Below are positions 24,242 to 35,733 of a DNA stretch of 64,000 nt, piece after piece. Both the position numbers and the translations under genes were made by a program. Every line of letters starts with the position of its first letter. Within the stretch, counting starts at the first letter, position 1. The stretch spans positions 248,001-312,000 of the forward strand of contig JBLWGC010000104.1 of assembly GCA_048772705.1 (NCBI GenBank), given 5' to 3'. Source of the stretch: Leidyana gryllorum EB-2025a (lineage: Eukaryota > Apicomplexa). The notes beneath the pieces were generated by a model, which was given only the letters and a program-made list of their open reading frames with translations, did no database searches and was not told where the DNA came from.

Positions 24242-25771
24242 ATGTCAGTAGGGCTAGAGGGTAAAGAATTGCTGGAGAACTGCGCTTGTACACTTCCGCT
24301 CGCTGTGGAGGGGGATTTGAAAGCGTTCGAGAACTTTCGGTCCCAAGCGTCCGCTTTAATTGCCGCGGGGCATTGCCCCTTGGCGGTGGAGCCCACTTTG
24401 TATTTATTACAAGGTCTGCGAGCTGATGTAACTCAAGTTGTGGAAGCTCGCAAAGCACTCCTAAGCCTGGGCATTTCAAGGTAACGAGAGGGAGGGCATG
24501 CGTGTATGATCGATTGATTTTGTTCAGATACATTGACCTTATCGGACAGTCCGGTCAGATTCCTGGACAGCCCCGCGCAATCGCCTCGGTGTGCAGTCAA
24601 GCAGGCGTCCCTGAGGAACTGGTGGACCTTCGACATAAAATTGTACACAAGGAGCTTCCTGCTCTGGAAAGCTTAGAGTGAGTGCCGCTCCCCTTTTGCG
24701 AGAGGAAAGGTCGTCTCTGAGCTGTCCCCTTTATACTGAGTTTGCAGAACGGGAGGTTTATTGGCACTGCAACATGTCCTCAAGACATTCTGGCAGCCGC
24801 TGATCGCACATGGCGTGGATGAGCTTGGCGTAAAGGACACTGGAGTGGATCCAGGGCCGATGGTGGACGCATTACACCAAAGTTTGACTGTTATAAGTGA
24901 AGTTGCACCGCTGGTGGACTTCCACAAAGGAGGGTGGCTTGCGGAGCTGGAGTCGGCACCTTACAGAGGGCGCAAGATGAGAAAAGTCACTGGCGAAGGA
25001 TTGGCTTCATGGTGGAGTTCGTGGAGATCGACAGGTTGTCAGCGTGTCGAAGGGGCTGCGAGCGCGGTTGAGAAGAGCTTAACGTGCTACAATTGCTATT
25101 CTAAGCCCTCTTACTTTGACAACGTGCTTTGCGGCTACATCCTACCAGCGATGGGAGCGGATGTTTTGAGTGACCCATCGGGTGTGCTGGCAGGTGGTGA
25201 GAACGGTCTGGTGCCGCTGGAGTGTCTGATCACACGGTACTGGCTGATGCTGGTGATGACCCGAATGTCAAAGAAGGCGATTGAACGGTGAGTTGAGAGA
25301 GAAGAAAAGTGCGTGTGGACACACCGATTGTTGTTATGTTGCAGACTGAGCCAAAGCCTTTGGAAGCACGCGAAAGAAGTTTTGCAAGGGGAGGGACATC
25401 TTGCAGCTGACGTACACGATCGTTGGTGCCGATATCAACAGAGTGGGGATGGGCGTGGGAGACTGAGTCAGTGCTGGTGCCGTAACAAGGGTGGCAAGGG
25501 CTTGGAAATGAAAGGAAAAGCCTTGTTGTCCTGGCTGGTGATGTGTGTTGGTGGAGAGGCTGATGGTCGATTGAACGGCGTATTAGGTGTCCCAAGTGGC
25601 TGGCAGGCAGTGCAGCGTGTTGTGGCGTTGTCTTTACAGAATGAGTTCCGAAGTGTTGGCATTTTGTATGTGGAGATTATGGTGAAGGCCGCTCGGTCTG
25701 AATGCAGTGTGTTGGGGGGTTCAGCTGGTTTATTGGGGCTCATTCTAGAGCAGTTGCGAAATAATAACTAA
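24242..25771 (+). CDS. LAS1: LAS1-like rRNA-processing endonuclease
   Basis: LAS1 cleaves ITS2 in the 27S pre-rRNA, working with the GRC3 kinase in the nucleus. Exons 24242-24480, 24528-24677, 24748-25287 and 25345-25771 give 451 aa. The family signature lies in exons 2-3: an IASVCSQAGVPEELVDLRH segment followed by KELPALESLE and ALQHVLKTFW. The catalytic HEPN motif RX4H is present as RHKIVH (codons at 24632-24649). Sequence before the signature (residues 1-80) also looks helical, longer than the usual short N-terminus. The rest is diverged. The ATG is the first in frame after the TOP3B stop, 17 bp downstream of it. Confidence 0.82.
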
Positions 25772-25909
25772 TGAGAGAATTGGCTGGTCGGGCGGGATGG
25801 AAAATTTCGTGACGAAAATTTGCTGTGTAGCAGTGCGCGGGAGGCCTTGTTCAGAGTTTCTTGAGTGGATCAGACAAGGGCCTCTCGGTTGGGACGCTTC
25901 TTACTTCAG

Positions 25910-28900
25910 ATGCAGAAAGAGCTCCCTGTGGAGAGCTCCAGCTCCGGCAAACTGAATGCCGAAGCGCGCGCATTCGTGCCCACATCAGGGCAGGTATCCA
26001 ACGTGAGGATCACAGGCTACAATCTGCCCGCGTTTACCATGCTCGGTACTGGAGGATATACGATTGTTGGGCCTTACAACACACCAGTATCCGCGGAGAA
26101 GCGGCCATTGAATCCCGACGCTCCCGAATTCGTTCCAGCCAACCAACCTACTCAGCCAATCGTTCCGACTGAGGAGGCAGTTGTACATCCGCCCAACTTT
26201 GTGCACACGGGTGGTTTCCGCCCTCAGGCATTGGAAAAACGCCCCCCACAACAACCTGTGGTTGAGCCGCCTCGGCAATCTTACGCCGCCGTGGCAAAAG
26301 TGGCTCCCGTCAAAGAAGAGGAACCGCCAGTGACGCCAGCCACTGCTCCTGCTAAATCGGCTCCTACCCCCACTCCAGCTCCCGCTAACTCGACTACTAA
26401 CACTTCAACTACTGCTCGTCTCCCCTCTGCCGCCAAAGGCAAAACTCGTGCCAAACAGCCAAGACGTCCCACTCCGAGGACTGACCAAGACGAGCCCTCC
26501 GGCCGTCCGCCGCGCTCGGAAGTCTCAACTGCTGACTCTGTGCAGAAGCGGGCACCCAAGAAGGAAGCTGGCCGCAACAGGGAGCCCAAGGAGCATCGTG
26601 AACCCCGCGAACCCCGCGAACCTCGCGAACCCCGCGAACCTCGTGAGCCCCGTGAACAACGCGCTGGGCCGTCTACCAAAGAAGCTCCCGTAGCTGTCCC
26701 CTCGGCAGTTACGCCAGCAGCACCCGCTCCCGCTGCTCCCGCTCCTGCTGCAGCTCCCGCTCCCGCTGCCCCCGAGGTCCCCGTCGCCGCGGCTCCTCCT
26801 ACTCCTGCGCCTGCTGCTGTGGTCCCAGAGGCCCCTGCAGCTGTGGAGCCGAGCAGCATGGAGAGTCCAGCGGCAGTCACGAGTAGTCCCGCTGAGCCCA
26901 CGTCGCCAACTCGCATCGCAGCAAAGGGCGTGTGGGGCAAAGGGAACTCGAAAAATCTGTTCCAGCCCGGTCAGAAGATTCTGAAGGCTGAGCCGGAAGT
27001 CCGACCTGTGCACGTTGAGCCTCCTGCCAAGACCGCTGAAGCTCCGGCAGCTGCTCCCAAGTCTGCTCGTGAGGGCCAGCGCCGCGGAGGCACGAGAACG
27101 CGTGAGGGCGGTGCGACGGGTACGAATGCAACAAAGAGGGAAAGAGGTTCCGGCAAGGCGACCGAAGGTGGTACTACGCCCGTCTCCCGGTCCCGGGCCG
27201 GTGAGCCTCCGTCTGCCAAGAGAAACTTGATGGAGCCGTCTGCTAAGGAGAAAGAGAAACAACAGGCCAACGCTGCTACTGCTGGTGCCGAGTCGTCCAA
27301 AAAGGTAGCGGCCCCCGCCCCCAAGAAGAAGGAGGCCATTGCAGTCAGCAAAGCCCCGCCTGCTGCTGCTCCTGTGGAAGCACCCTCGAGTGAAAAGCGA
27401 GTTGCTGAGGAGAAAGTGACGCCAGCAGCAGCAGCTGCTGCCCCGGAAGTCACGCCGGAGATTGCGGCCCCATCGTCACCACCCCCGGCCGCCACACCAA
27501 TCGAGGAGTCGTCTGGGGAGAAGAAGAAAGCACTTGTCGAGTCTACAATCACTACCGAGAAGAAGCCAGTCGTTGAGAAGACCGCAGCACCTGTCGAGAC
27601 TGCTGCTCCCTCTGTGGCTGTCGCTGCACCGCTGCCAGTGGAGTCATCTCCGCCTGTAGACTCTACATCGTCCGTGTTAGAGAGCTCTCAGCAGGAGGAA
27701 GAGCCTTCCCCAGTCCAAGTGAAGGAAGCTGAGGCTCCAGTGGCAGTTGATGCTGCCGTTACGGGTGAAGCTCCCATCTCCGCTCCGTTGCTGAGCGTGG
27801 ACGAGGAGTTGACTGCCGATGACCGCTCGTTGACCCCGGCTGCCATGCCGGAGCGGCGCGTGGGCACCGCGCCTTTGAACTTCAAAGACTTCAAGGCGAA
27901 CGCCTGGGCGACCACTCCACGTATGCCACGTGTTGGTGTGAACAGGCTGTTCGACGCTATGCGTGACGGGCACAAGCTGCACAGCTTGGACAACGATGCC
28001 GCTGCGGCTCGTTCTGCCAAGGTGGCCTCGAGTCCAACCCCGTCCGAGACGCAGGCGGCAGTAGCTGAGGAGAGCAGCGAGGGCTGCGGTCCGATCCAGA
28101 GCGACCACTCCAGATATGGCAAACTTCGTTACCAGGTGGACGACCTTTTGTCTGTCCGGAACCACAAAGCCTGCACTCGTCTCACCAAGGAGCTGAAGGA
28201 CTCTCCGTATATCCAGTCGATCCTGAAGCGGGAAGGTCCTATCAGCAGAGGTCTCGACATTGAGGCCATTTATCGAAGCAAAGGCAATGCTGCTTCCGGA
28301 GCTTCGTCTATAAGTCGGGCGAATTTCTCTATGCCCTCGGCCCTCCGTAATGTCACCGGAGGCGCGTCGGGAAGCAATATTTTCGAATCGAGCGAGCACA
28401 TCTGGTCTTCAAAGGGCGGCCGCCCACTCAGCAGAGACGCACATACATCATCTTCACGGCCCTCGCCTACCGAGGAGTGGACTCGCTCTCAAAATCCTGC
28501 AACCAGACCCACACCACCTCCTCCCACTAATCTTCCACCACCTGAACTCCCTGAAGATTCATGGCAAGTCAAACAGAAGGAACAAAAGTCTGATGGGTAA
28601 GAAACCGGCAACAATATGTGTATGTCTTCAAACCTTTCCCCGCAGAGATCGCAGTGTGAAGCTCCTTCGACGTTTGCGTGCCCAGCTGAATAAAATGACT
28701 CCGGCTACCTTTGAGACGATCTACGAGGCCGTATTGGGTATCGGTATTGAGACTCCTGAAGAGGCTGAGCAATTCGTTAATTTGATATTCGAGAAGGCCA
28801 TCACCAATCACGCCTACATTCAGGTAGGGATTGATTGTCTTCGTCCAAGTGTTCACTCATACTTTTTTCACTTGAATAGATGTACGCGGAGGTGTGTGCC

Positions 28901-29569
28901 AAGCTGGAGGAAGATTTGTCCAAGAAGGGAGTATTCGCTTCTGACGGAGATAACCCAATGAACTTCCGACGTCTGCTGTTGCAGTGTTGTCAGACCGCAT
29001 ACACAATGAATGTTGAGAAGGACTTCGTACCTCCTGAGGGTGCCGATGGTAAGTCACTGACTGACTGACTGAGCAATCAAACTCTGCAGAGGAAGAGACC
29101 TTCGAGGCACTGCTGAAACACAAGGCGAAAATGAAGGGAAACCTTATGTTTGTCGGCACATTGGCTTCAAATCACTTGATCAGCCATTCGGTCGTTGTCA
29201 TGTGTGTTGAGCAGCTCTTGGGCAGCCGCAAGAGTTTGCAACTCGAGGCTCTGGCCGCCTTCTTGCCTGGCATCAAAGGCCGCATGTCTCAGTCCAACAA
29301 GTTCAAGACGGCCTTTGCCAGTCTACTCGAGGAGGTAAAGGTGGTTTCCGAAGACCCTAACATTGAACACCGGATACAATGTCTGCTGAAAGTAAGACTT
29401 TCCCCCCCTACATATATATATATTCAACTAATAACAGGATGTCATTGAAGAACGGGGCACAGCTGCCGCCCCGGGTCCCGTAGGCGGTCAACGCAACATT
29501 GCCCCACGGCCCCCTACTTATGAAGGATTCACCAGTGTTGCCCCCAGCAGAACTAGGTTCAGGAAGTGA
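25910..29569 (+). CDS. EIF4G: Translation initiation factor eIF4G-like, with two PAM2 motifs
   Basis: eIF4G bridges the cap-binding protein eIF4E, eIF4A and the ribosome. Exons 25910-28596, 28646-28823, 28880-29048, 29090-29391 and 29438-29569 give 1155 aa. Two PAM2-like motifs for the MLLE domain of poly(A)-binding protein are visible: LNAEARAFVP (residues 15-24) and LNPDAPEFVP (67-76). A long Ala/Pro/Lys-rich disordered region includes a run of EPR triplets. YQVDDLL (741-747) fits the eIF4E-binding motif YX4L-phi. A MIF4G domain occupies roughly 900-1130 (LRRLRAQLNKMTP..., IFEKAITNHAYIQMYAEVCAKL). The ATG sits directly after a TTACTTCAG acceptor, so an upstream exon or trans-spliced leader may be joined there. 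Confidence 0.85.
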
Positions 29570-29636
29570 ATTGATTGAGAGAGTGAGTTGGTGACGACAA
29601 CCATTCCATTTTTCCCCCTCGCAGAAGTACCCAAAA

Positions 29637-30512
29637 TTAAGAACTGGCTGGCTGAGCCTTGAGGAAGGAACTGAGCATGCCTACTAGCCCACCCGCTTCT
29701 GATTTTATGTCAAAGTACTTGGCACCAATTGCGGCCTGTAACTTCTGTAATCCTGGATCCGTACGAAGGATCAGTGCATACTTGCGGTTTAACAGCTCGA
29801 ATAACTCTACACAGTCGTACTTGCACGCAGCAGTCACCAGATGCGCGTACTGCAACGGAGCCGGAACATCAGCCGAGTTAAAGTCAACCTCAGGCAACTT
29901 CTCCAACAACTCCTCCGCTGAACCAACTCGCCCCTTATATAGTAGAATCATCACCAACCGCAATGTGAAGAAATGCTTCTCAGACGGATACCCCTGCTTC
30001 TGCCACTCAATCAACATATCCTTCATCATCTCTACATCGTTGCAGAATACAATGTGGCCTTGAGCACCCCCGTAATTACCCTCATCAAAGTATGCACTCG
30101 CCATCAATGAATGTAGCATTGTAGAACCTGAGCCTGCTTGTGCAGGATCCTCACGAACCGAAGAACATTGCTTAGACCACTCAATCAGACGATTCATGAA
30201 CTCATACTTGCTCTTCGTGCTCCCTGGAGGACACATCAGAAAGAATGCTGACAGCTGCTCCAATAAATCATCCGTCGGCTCAACCTCCGCCGTCTGCAGC
30301 AACTGCAAAGCCCGCTGACCCAATTTTACAGTCAGTTCATACTGCTCTTTGTCTGCCAGAAGCGCACCATACTTCTCAGCGAAGTCTAAGCCCCCTTTGA
30401 TGTCTTGACGCTTCGCATAGCGGTCGAACAACGCTCTGGACAACTGTAGGGCCTCGTAGTACGCGCCCTGCGCGATTTTGGAGTCAATATTCCGCAGTGT
30501 GCGCTTCTCCAT
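29637..30512 (-). CDS. GET4: GET4 (TRC35) family, tail-anchored protein insertion
   Basis: GET4 is an alpha-solenoid scaffold that, with GET5, hands tail-anchored proteins to the GET3 ATPase in the cytosol. Single exon, 291 aa, close to the family's usual 310-330. Family features include RNIDSKIAQGAYYEALQLSR near the N-terminus, repeated helical hairpins, and the HSLMASAYFDEGNYGGAQGHI segment. The open frame extends 14 codons upstream, but those begin with GTG; the first ATG (30512) matches the usual start MEKRTLRNI. It converges with eIF4G, with 67 bp between stop codons. Confidence 0.85.
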   Translation of the reverse strand: MEKRTLRNIDSKIAQGAYYEALQLSRALFDRYAKRQDIKGGLDFAEKYGALLADKEQYELTVKLGQRALQLLQTAEVEPTDDLLEQLSAFFLMCPPGSTKSKYEFMNRLIEWSKQCSSVREDPAQAGSGSTMLHSLMASAYFDEGNYGGAQGHIVFCNDVEMMKDMLIEWQKQGYPSEKHFFTLRLVMILLYKGRVGSAEELLEKLPEVDFNSADVPAPLQYAHLVTAACKYDCVELFELLNRKYALILRTDPGLQKLQAAIGAKYFDIKSEAGGLVGMLSSFLKAQPASS

Positions 30513-30777
30513 CACCACGGGTGCGCCGAAGGTGTTTGTTTTTATACCGCACACACTTTCTTTCTACGCTGCTCAATTTACGTGCAACCCCATAACTTTC
30601 ACAACAGACCGCATCTGATGGACTTGGACTCTACTAGTGGAATACGAAGGCTCAGAAGTGTCCGCTGCGGTGCTTTCTGCCCCCTTACATCAATAGAACT
30701 CCAGCGCCCACAGGTTGAACTCACCACCGCCCCCTTCGGTCCCTGACGGATGAGCTGAGTGCTGATCAGCCTGCTGG

Positions 30778-31134
30778 ATGACCACAATGTCTCACGTTGC
30801 CCCCTACCTCGTTCCTGATCCCACTGAGCACCTTCTAGTGCTAGACTGCGACTGTGCAAGGTGCGCCGTACAGGTGTCGTCTGTGCCAATGGAGCAGATG
30901 CAGCGGCCTTTTGCTGCGATCACAGGCTGTGGAAGGAGCCTTGCTTGTGACTGCTCTAACTGCCGCCGCGTAGTTACAGATTGTTTCCGTTGGACTAAGT
31001 TGGCGTTGAAACGCCAGCCTTCCCTGGTGAAGAAGCATCCGCGCCGCACTTCTCAAGAGCCTCCCGAGGAGGAGAACCAGCACCCAAATGCTATGAAGGC
31101 TAAGCGAGGTCGTTCGAAGTGGCTACGCCCATAG
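30778..31134 (+). CDS. Small Cys-rich, basic-tailed ORF
   Basis: A 118-aa ORF from ATG 30778 (a second in-frame ATG is four codons later). It has ten Cys in the first 70 residues, arranged as LDCDCARCAVQ and ACDCSNCRRVVTDC, which suggests a small zinc-binding fold. The last 45 residues are strongly basic (KKHPRR, KAKRGRSKWLRP). I recognise no family. It sits between GET4 and the SET gene, and an upstream exon around 30617-30720 is conceivable. Support is composition only. Confidence 0.4.
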   Translation: MTTMSHVAPYLVPDPTEHLLVLDCDCARCAVQVSSVPMEQMQRPFAAITGCGRSLACDCSNCRRVVTDCFRWTKLALKRQPSLVKKHPRRTSQEPPEEENQHPNAMKAKRGRSKWLRP

Positions 31135-31188
31135 CTTTATACGTGCTTCTGCATGAAGTGGTGAAAAAGAAGGTGGAAATTTTGTGAT

Positions 31189-33375
31189 ATGCTTTTCGAT
31201 CTCCAGGACCAGCTGATACCTGATAGACCTCCGACTGAGCTTGTGGGGCCAATATCGGACATCGAGAAGTCGTTTCTAGAGCAGCATGAGGCGTTGGAGC
31301 TTTTCGAGCGGGAGCTGAACTTCAATGGTCTTATCAAAGAGGTAAAAGTGCGTGAAGATAACAGCACGCCGCCAAAAAAGGCTTCTGTAAAGGAGTCTCT
31401 TGAGGTAACCTTGAGCGACTTAAAGGAGGTGGAGGACAACTGGGTGCTCTATGAAGGCGTCCGGCTGGACCTCCGGATTGCCTCTGACATTCAGATTGCA
31501 CATATGGGCCCAATGTGTTTGACAAAGGACTCAGAACAGAGAGGGGTACGGGTTGTGTTCACTTCCTTTGGGAACGAAGCGGCTCCTATGCTATGTAAAG
31601 GGACTTATATCACCCTGACCACGTTCGAGTTGGATCGGCGTGATCCATCTCTTCCATTTTTGAGAGTGATGGGTCCGCAAGGGGTTGTGTTCCCACCGAA
31701 GGCCAATGATTTGCTGACTCGTGAGGGTTGGTTACGAGAGGCATCTCGTCACCACGAGACTAAGAACTATCGGATGGCATCATACTGTTACTCGCAAGTG
31801 TTGATGGCTGAGCAAGACAGTAAAAAGTCTGTTGTGGTGTCCAATCAGGTGGCAACGACGGGATTGGGTATATGTGCGTTGCATTTGGGGAATTATGAGA
31901 TGGTTTTGCGTCTCACCGAGCCATCTGAGTGTGGGCTTCCAGATGCAACACGTCGTACATTACGGTCTGACGCTTACTGGCGGCTGCGTGAGTACGATCT
32001 GGCTTTGGGGGAATTGACGGCACCTGATGATACTGAGCGACTTGAGGCGATGAAGATGTTGTTGACGCAGGACCTGGAGATTGCAAGTCAGCTACACCTC
32101 AGTCTGAGCGGTGCTGTGTTGCCCGATCGATTGGAGAAGGTGCGAGTGTTGGAAGACCAGCATCAGGTTTTGGCTGCGTGCGACTTGAAGGCTGGCGACA
32201 TTGTGATGGTAGAGACAGCATTGGCAGGAACGAATGCCACTAATTCGGCTGGCACCGCGTCAGAAGACGATGAGGACGAGGATAAGTCCTCTTCTGAAGG
32301 CGAGGGTAAATTGGGTGTTCTGTGGAATATCCCAAATTCGGAGTTATTCATACGCTCAACGTCACCAAAAGGAGACATATCAGGGCCGTCGCCTTTGGGG
32401 GAGACGATGGAATGGATTCAATATTACAATCCCAAAAAATGGGGTGATCTACAATCGCGAATGCCGGTCGCCCGGGGTACTGAGGCGTACTGGTTGCCAA
32501 TCTACCAGCAAGTTCTCTCACAGCTTTTGGATGAGCCTTCCCATCGCAAGTTCGTTGATGGCTATGGCCTCGGCGGAGATGCAGAGGTTGGCATATTCAA
32601 TGCTCTAAATCATATAGAACCTCGATGTGAGGGTAACGTCGACATTCTGTTCGTTGGACGTACTGCTCTGGTACGCGCGATCCGAGACATCGCTGCTGAG
32701 GAACCTTTAACCTGCTACCTGGCGCCGACCGAATTTCGTGGCGAATGGGTTTCGAACGCCGATCGTCAGGTTGCTCGCAAGACTCGCGGGTACACCACAG
32801 ACTGTACTTGCAGCATTTGTGGATTCGATCGTGAACACCCAGAGTGTGATGTGTACGACAAATTAGCCAAAGCACTGCTCCGCGAACAATACGACTCGGC
32901 TCTTGGCGAGCTCGAGGGCGGCTATGACTCCAGCGACGACGACGACGAGGACGGCGCGAACTCAGCAGCAGAGCAATCCCGCACCGGAGAGTATGACGCT
33001 GTTTATGATCAATACTGGAATCTCGCCGATACCCTCGAAAGCCTGTACGAAGAGCATAAGAGACCTGTCACTGGCCGGGCGCTCTTCTTCCGTGCTCTCC
33101 GCGGCTGCATGATTGCTGCACGCCTCGGAGATTTGCCTTCGGAGAGATTGACAAAAGCTGCTGACAGACTGTACAAGTATTTCAAATCACTCGACATTGA
33201 CATACTCCAGCTTCCAGTTTACCATTCTGAAATCATTGAGGCTGCTTCTCACCTTCCTCAGCAACAACAAGCAGCTCAAACACTCCTATATCGCTATTAT
33301 GGACTGGGACCTGATTACTACCAGGTCATTTACAAGGAGAGTGCTGACGATAATACTGCTCCCAACTCTAACTAG
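31189..33375 (+). CDS. TPR-SET (SMYD-like) protein
   Basis: Single exon, 728 aa. Residues 185-310 form tetratricopeptide-like helices. The segment QVLAACDLKAGDIVMVETALA opens the SET fold. Downstream, NALNHIEP takes the place of the usual NHSC, followed by ALVRAIRDIAAEEPLTCYL, which matches the conserved A-x-R-x-I-x-x-GEE-(I/L)-x-x-x-Y strand. Then RQVARKTRGYTTDCTCSICGF is the post-SET Cys cluster. The changed NHSC and AAEE for KGEE make methyltransferase activity uncertain. An acidic stretch lies in the SET insert and another near residue 580. Its stop codon overlaps the stop of the convergent MINDY gene at a CTAG. Confidence 0.72.
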   Translation: MLFDLQDQLIPDRPPTELVGPISDIEKSFLEQHEALELFERELNFNGLIKEVKVREDNSTPPKKASVKESLEVTLSDLKEVEDNWVLYEGVRLDLRIASDIQIAHMGPMCLTKDSEQRGVRVVFTSFGNEAAPMLCKGTYITLTTFELDRRDPSLPFLRVMGPQGVVFPPKANDLLTREGWLREASRHHETKNYRMASYCYSQVLMAEQDSKKSVVVSNQVATTGLGICALHLGNYEMVLRLTEPSECGLPDATRRTLRSDAYWRLREYDLALGELTAPDDTERLEAMKMLLTQDLEIASQLHLSLSGAVLPDRLEKVRVLEDQHQVLAACDLKAGDIVMVETALAGTNATNSAGTASEDDEDEDKSSSEGEGKLGVLWNIPNSELFIRSTSPKGDISGPSPLGETMEWIQYYNPKKWGDLQSRMPVARGTEAYWLPIYQQVLSQLLDEPSHRKFVDGYGLGGDAEVGIFNALNHIEPRCEGNVDILFVGRTALVRAIRDIAAEEPLTCYLAPTEFRGEWVSNADRQVARKTRGYTTDCTCSICGFDREHPECDVYDKLAKALLREQYDSALGELEGGYDSSDDDDEDGANSAAEQSRTGEYDAVYDQYWNLADTLESLYEEHKRPVTGRALFFRALRGCMIAARLGDLPSERLTKAADRLYKYFKSLDIDILQLPVYHSEIIEAASHLPQQQQAAQTLLYRYYGLGPDYYQVIYKESADDNTAPNSN

Positions 33376-35733
33376 TCGCTTCTGACCCCCAACAGACTGC
33401 TTATAATGTCTCTGTACCTCTTGATTTCTATCGGTGTCCCCCATCGTGTGCTCAGAACGCTTGCTAGCCGATCTTCGCTTTGCTTTTCGCCGATGTCCAA
33501 CTTGCGCAAATTCACCAAAGACAGAGCAGGACCATCACCTGAAACAATTATACTCATTACATCAACATAAAACTCACCAAGCATACGCAATGCCCCCTCG
33601 TCTCCAGTTACACGTACTTGACCATCGAAATGCCATAATTTCACATCCCGACTTCTCTGCAAGTCCCGCAACTGTACCTTGATCTGCTCCGCTGCTGTGC
33701 GGTTTCGCAACAACTGGGACCCCTTGGCGTAAACCATAACTTCTCTTAAATAGTCATTCCGCAACACCACACCGCTGCGACTCATACTCAGTCCCCTCAT
33801 TGCAGATATCAACTCTGTGTGGGCAAGTGTCGACTCTGGGAAGCCTACGAACCAGCAAACAATCGGAGTAAAGCAAAGTCGACATGTGGATGATGTAGTT
33901 CACACACACGTGTGCGTCCATCATCCGCGAGACACCTAGATCCCACTTTGACTCACCACAACGATCCAAGAGTTCGGGCAGCTTTTGCATATTGAGTATC
34001 CCAGAGTCATCACCCACAGTCTCATCGAACCGCTCTTTGAAGCTTTGTTCCAACCACTCGATGGCCGATGTCTTCACCACATTGGTGTCAAGCGACCAAG
34101 CCAGAGTGAAATGATCCCCACACGCAAGCACCCATACAGGATAAATTGGTTCTTTGAGGAAACTCCCCACTTCACAATACCTCAAAGCCTCCATTTCCGC
34201 GAGATAACCAACCAAGGCAGTTCGGGGTACCCCTCTGCACAACAATGAATGGAAAGACACATGCCTTGCACAACAACTCACTTGAGTACACAGACCTCCA
34301 CATTTGCGCTACCTCGAGCAGCAGCAGCCTCGTCGATCAGAGCAGTGTCACCATTGAACAAATTGGAAGTCGCTCTTCCAACCAACATGAGATTGACCAT
34401 CTCCTAATGCACGACCCGAGTATATTCACGCATTCACTTTAGAATAGGGCGACATACCTGGTTGCAGTGCCCAAACATTCCAATCAAGCTGCGATCCGAT
34501 TCCCCCTCGAAATCCTCTTGCTGGAGTCTTTTGACTCCTCGACTCGCTATGAGTGATAAGAGGAGGTTAAGGGCTCCGCTGACCCTGGGTGCGCAGAACA
34601 AGACGGGTTGGTTCCGATAGATCCATCGTGTACACTCGTGATAATTGGAAAAGGTCTTTTGATAGAGCGTGAGAGAAGACAGAAGCGGTGTCCAAGATTG
34701 ATTAGTGGGACTCATATTGCAGTCGTCGGTCATCTCGATGTACTGCCCGATGGACTGCTCAGACAGACTCATAGGAGGATTCGCTTCTCTGTATGGCTCC
34801 AACCAACAGACCTTGATATCCTCTCCTTCAGACGCTTGCATGAGCACCAGAGCGATTGCCTCAGCAAAGGCCTGGCGTACTCTGCCCGCAGGTCCGAAAT
34901 ATCGGACACGGAGATCCTCGTCTTCCGTGGCAAATTTGGGGTCTCCTTCGGTGGGGAAGAGCACGCGGGAGAGTATTATAGCCTGGAGGACGGCGAGGAG
35001 GCCACAGGGGCCTCCGGTGAGTTGTAGGAGTGTATATGGGGTGGTGACTTGAGGATTGAAGAGCAGAGGATGTCTTAGCCTGTGAAGAGGAAGTATGATG
35101 CGTATGGAGTGGTATTGAAAGGGTGTGTACTAACCACCGGAGTACATTTGAGGTTCGAACGTTAGACGTAGTGCCTTCTATGCCAAAAGCTATCCTGTAG
35201 AGTGCGTCGCGATGTGCGGTGGGCACTGGTTTCATGTCCAACGCAGCTATGTGCTTCGTGTAGGCAGCGAAGTTGTTATCTGATAGCTCGGTATAGTACT
35301 GCTTGAGGTTAAAGGGCATAACGCCAGGGTCCGTGTCGTCTCCCCAATAGGTGGAGGTGACCAGTCTTTTCAGGGCATCTTCGTCCCCGGCTGTAAAGGG
35401 AACCGGGAATGTGATACTTCCAGGTTCCAGTCCCAGCAGGGGACTGAGGTCCTTGGGATAAGGTGTGTTGGCACGGAGTGCTTGACGGAAGACTTTTTCT
35501 CGGAGGTCGACTGTGGTCATATTAACAACGGGAACACCGGGTGGAAGGGGGGGCGCGGCATCGCCCCCGATATCGATTAGGGAGGCTGCGATGGCCCGTT
35601 GTATATCACGCTCTTCAGAATTGACTACTTCACCGGGTGCCGCATCCTGAAGGGCCAAGACGGGAGCACTTGATCCCTCGGCTGAGTCCTCGAAGGTACG
35701 GGAGGGTGTGGGATCGGGCTCCATCCGTGACAT
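33372..35733 (-). CDS. MINDY-3/4-type Lys48 deubiquitinase
   Basis: MINDY enzymes trim Lys48-linked ubiquitin chains. Six exons (35733-35135, 35079-34458, 34403-34313, 34232-33957, 33814-33578, 33538-33372) give 663 aa. A ubiquitin-interacting motif is visible as EERDIQRAIAASLID. The catalytic Cys is in LTGGPCGLLAVLQ, preceded by a conserved Trp restored by splicing at the GTTAGT donor (NVLRW-LRHPLLF). The catalytic His lies in YPVWVLACGDHFTLAW, after VGRATSNLF and YCEVGSFLKEP, all family landmarks. WHFDGQV near the C-terminus resembles the final beta strand. The last intron is 39 nt, in frame and without a stop. 35733 is the first ATG, but coding-like sequence continues upstream to about 35890 without an ATG, so an upstream exon is likely. 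Confidence 0.8.

Noticed and set aside
26281-27552. Several long antisense ORFs over eIF4G
   Set aside because: They mirror the Ala/Pro/Lys-rich disordered region; eIF4G is fixed by its motifs and MIF4G domain.
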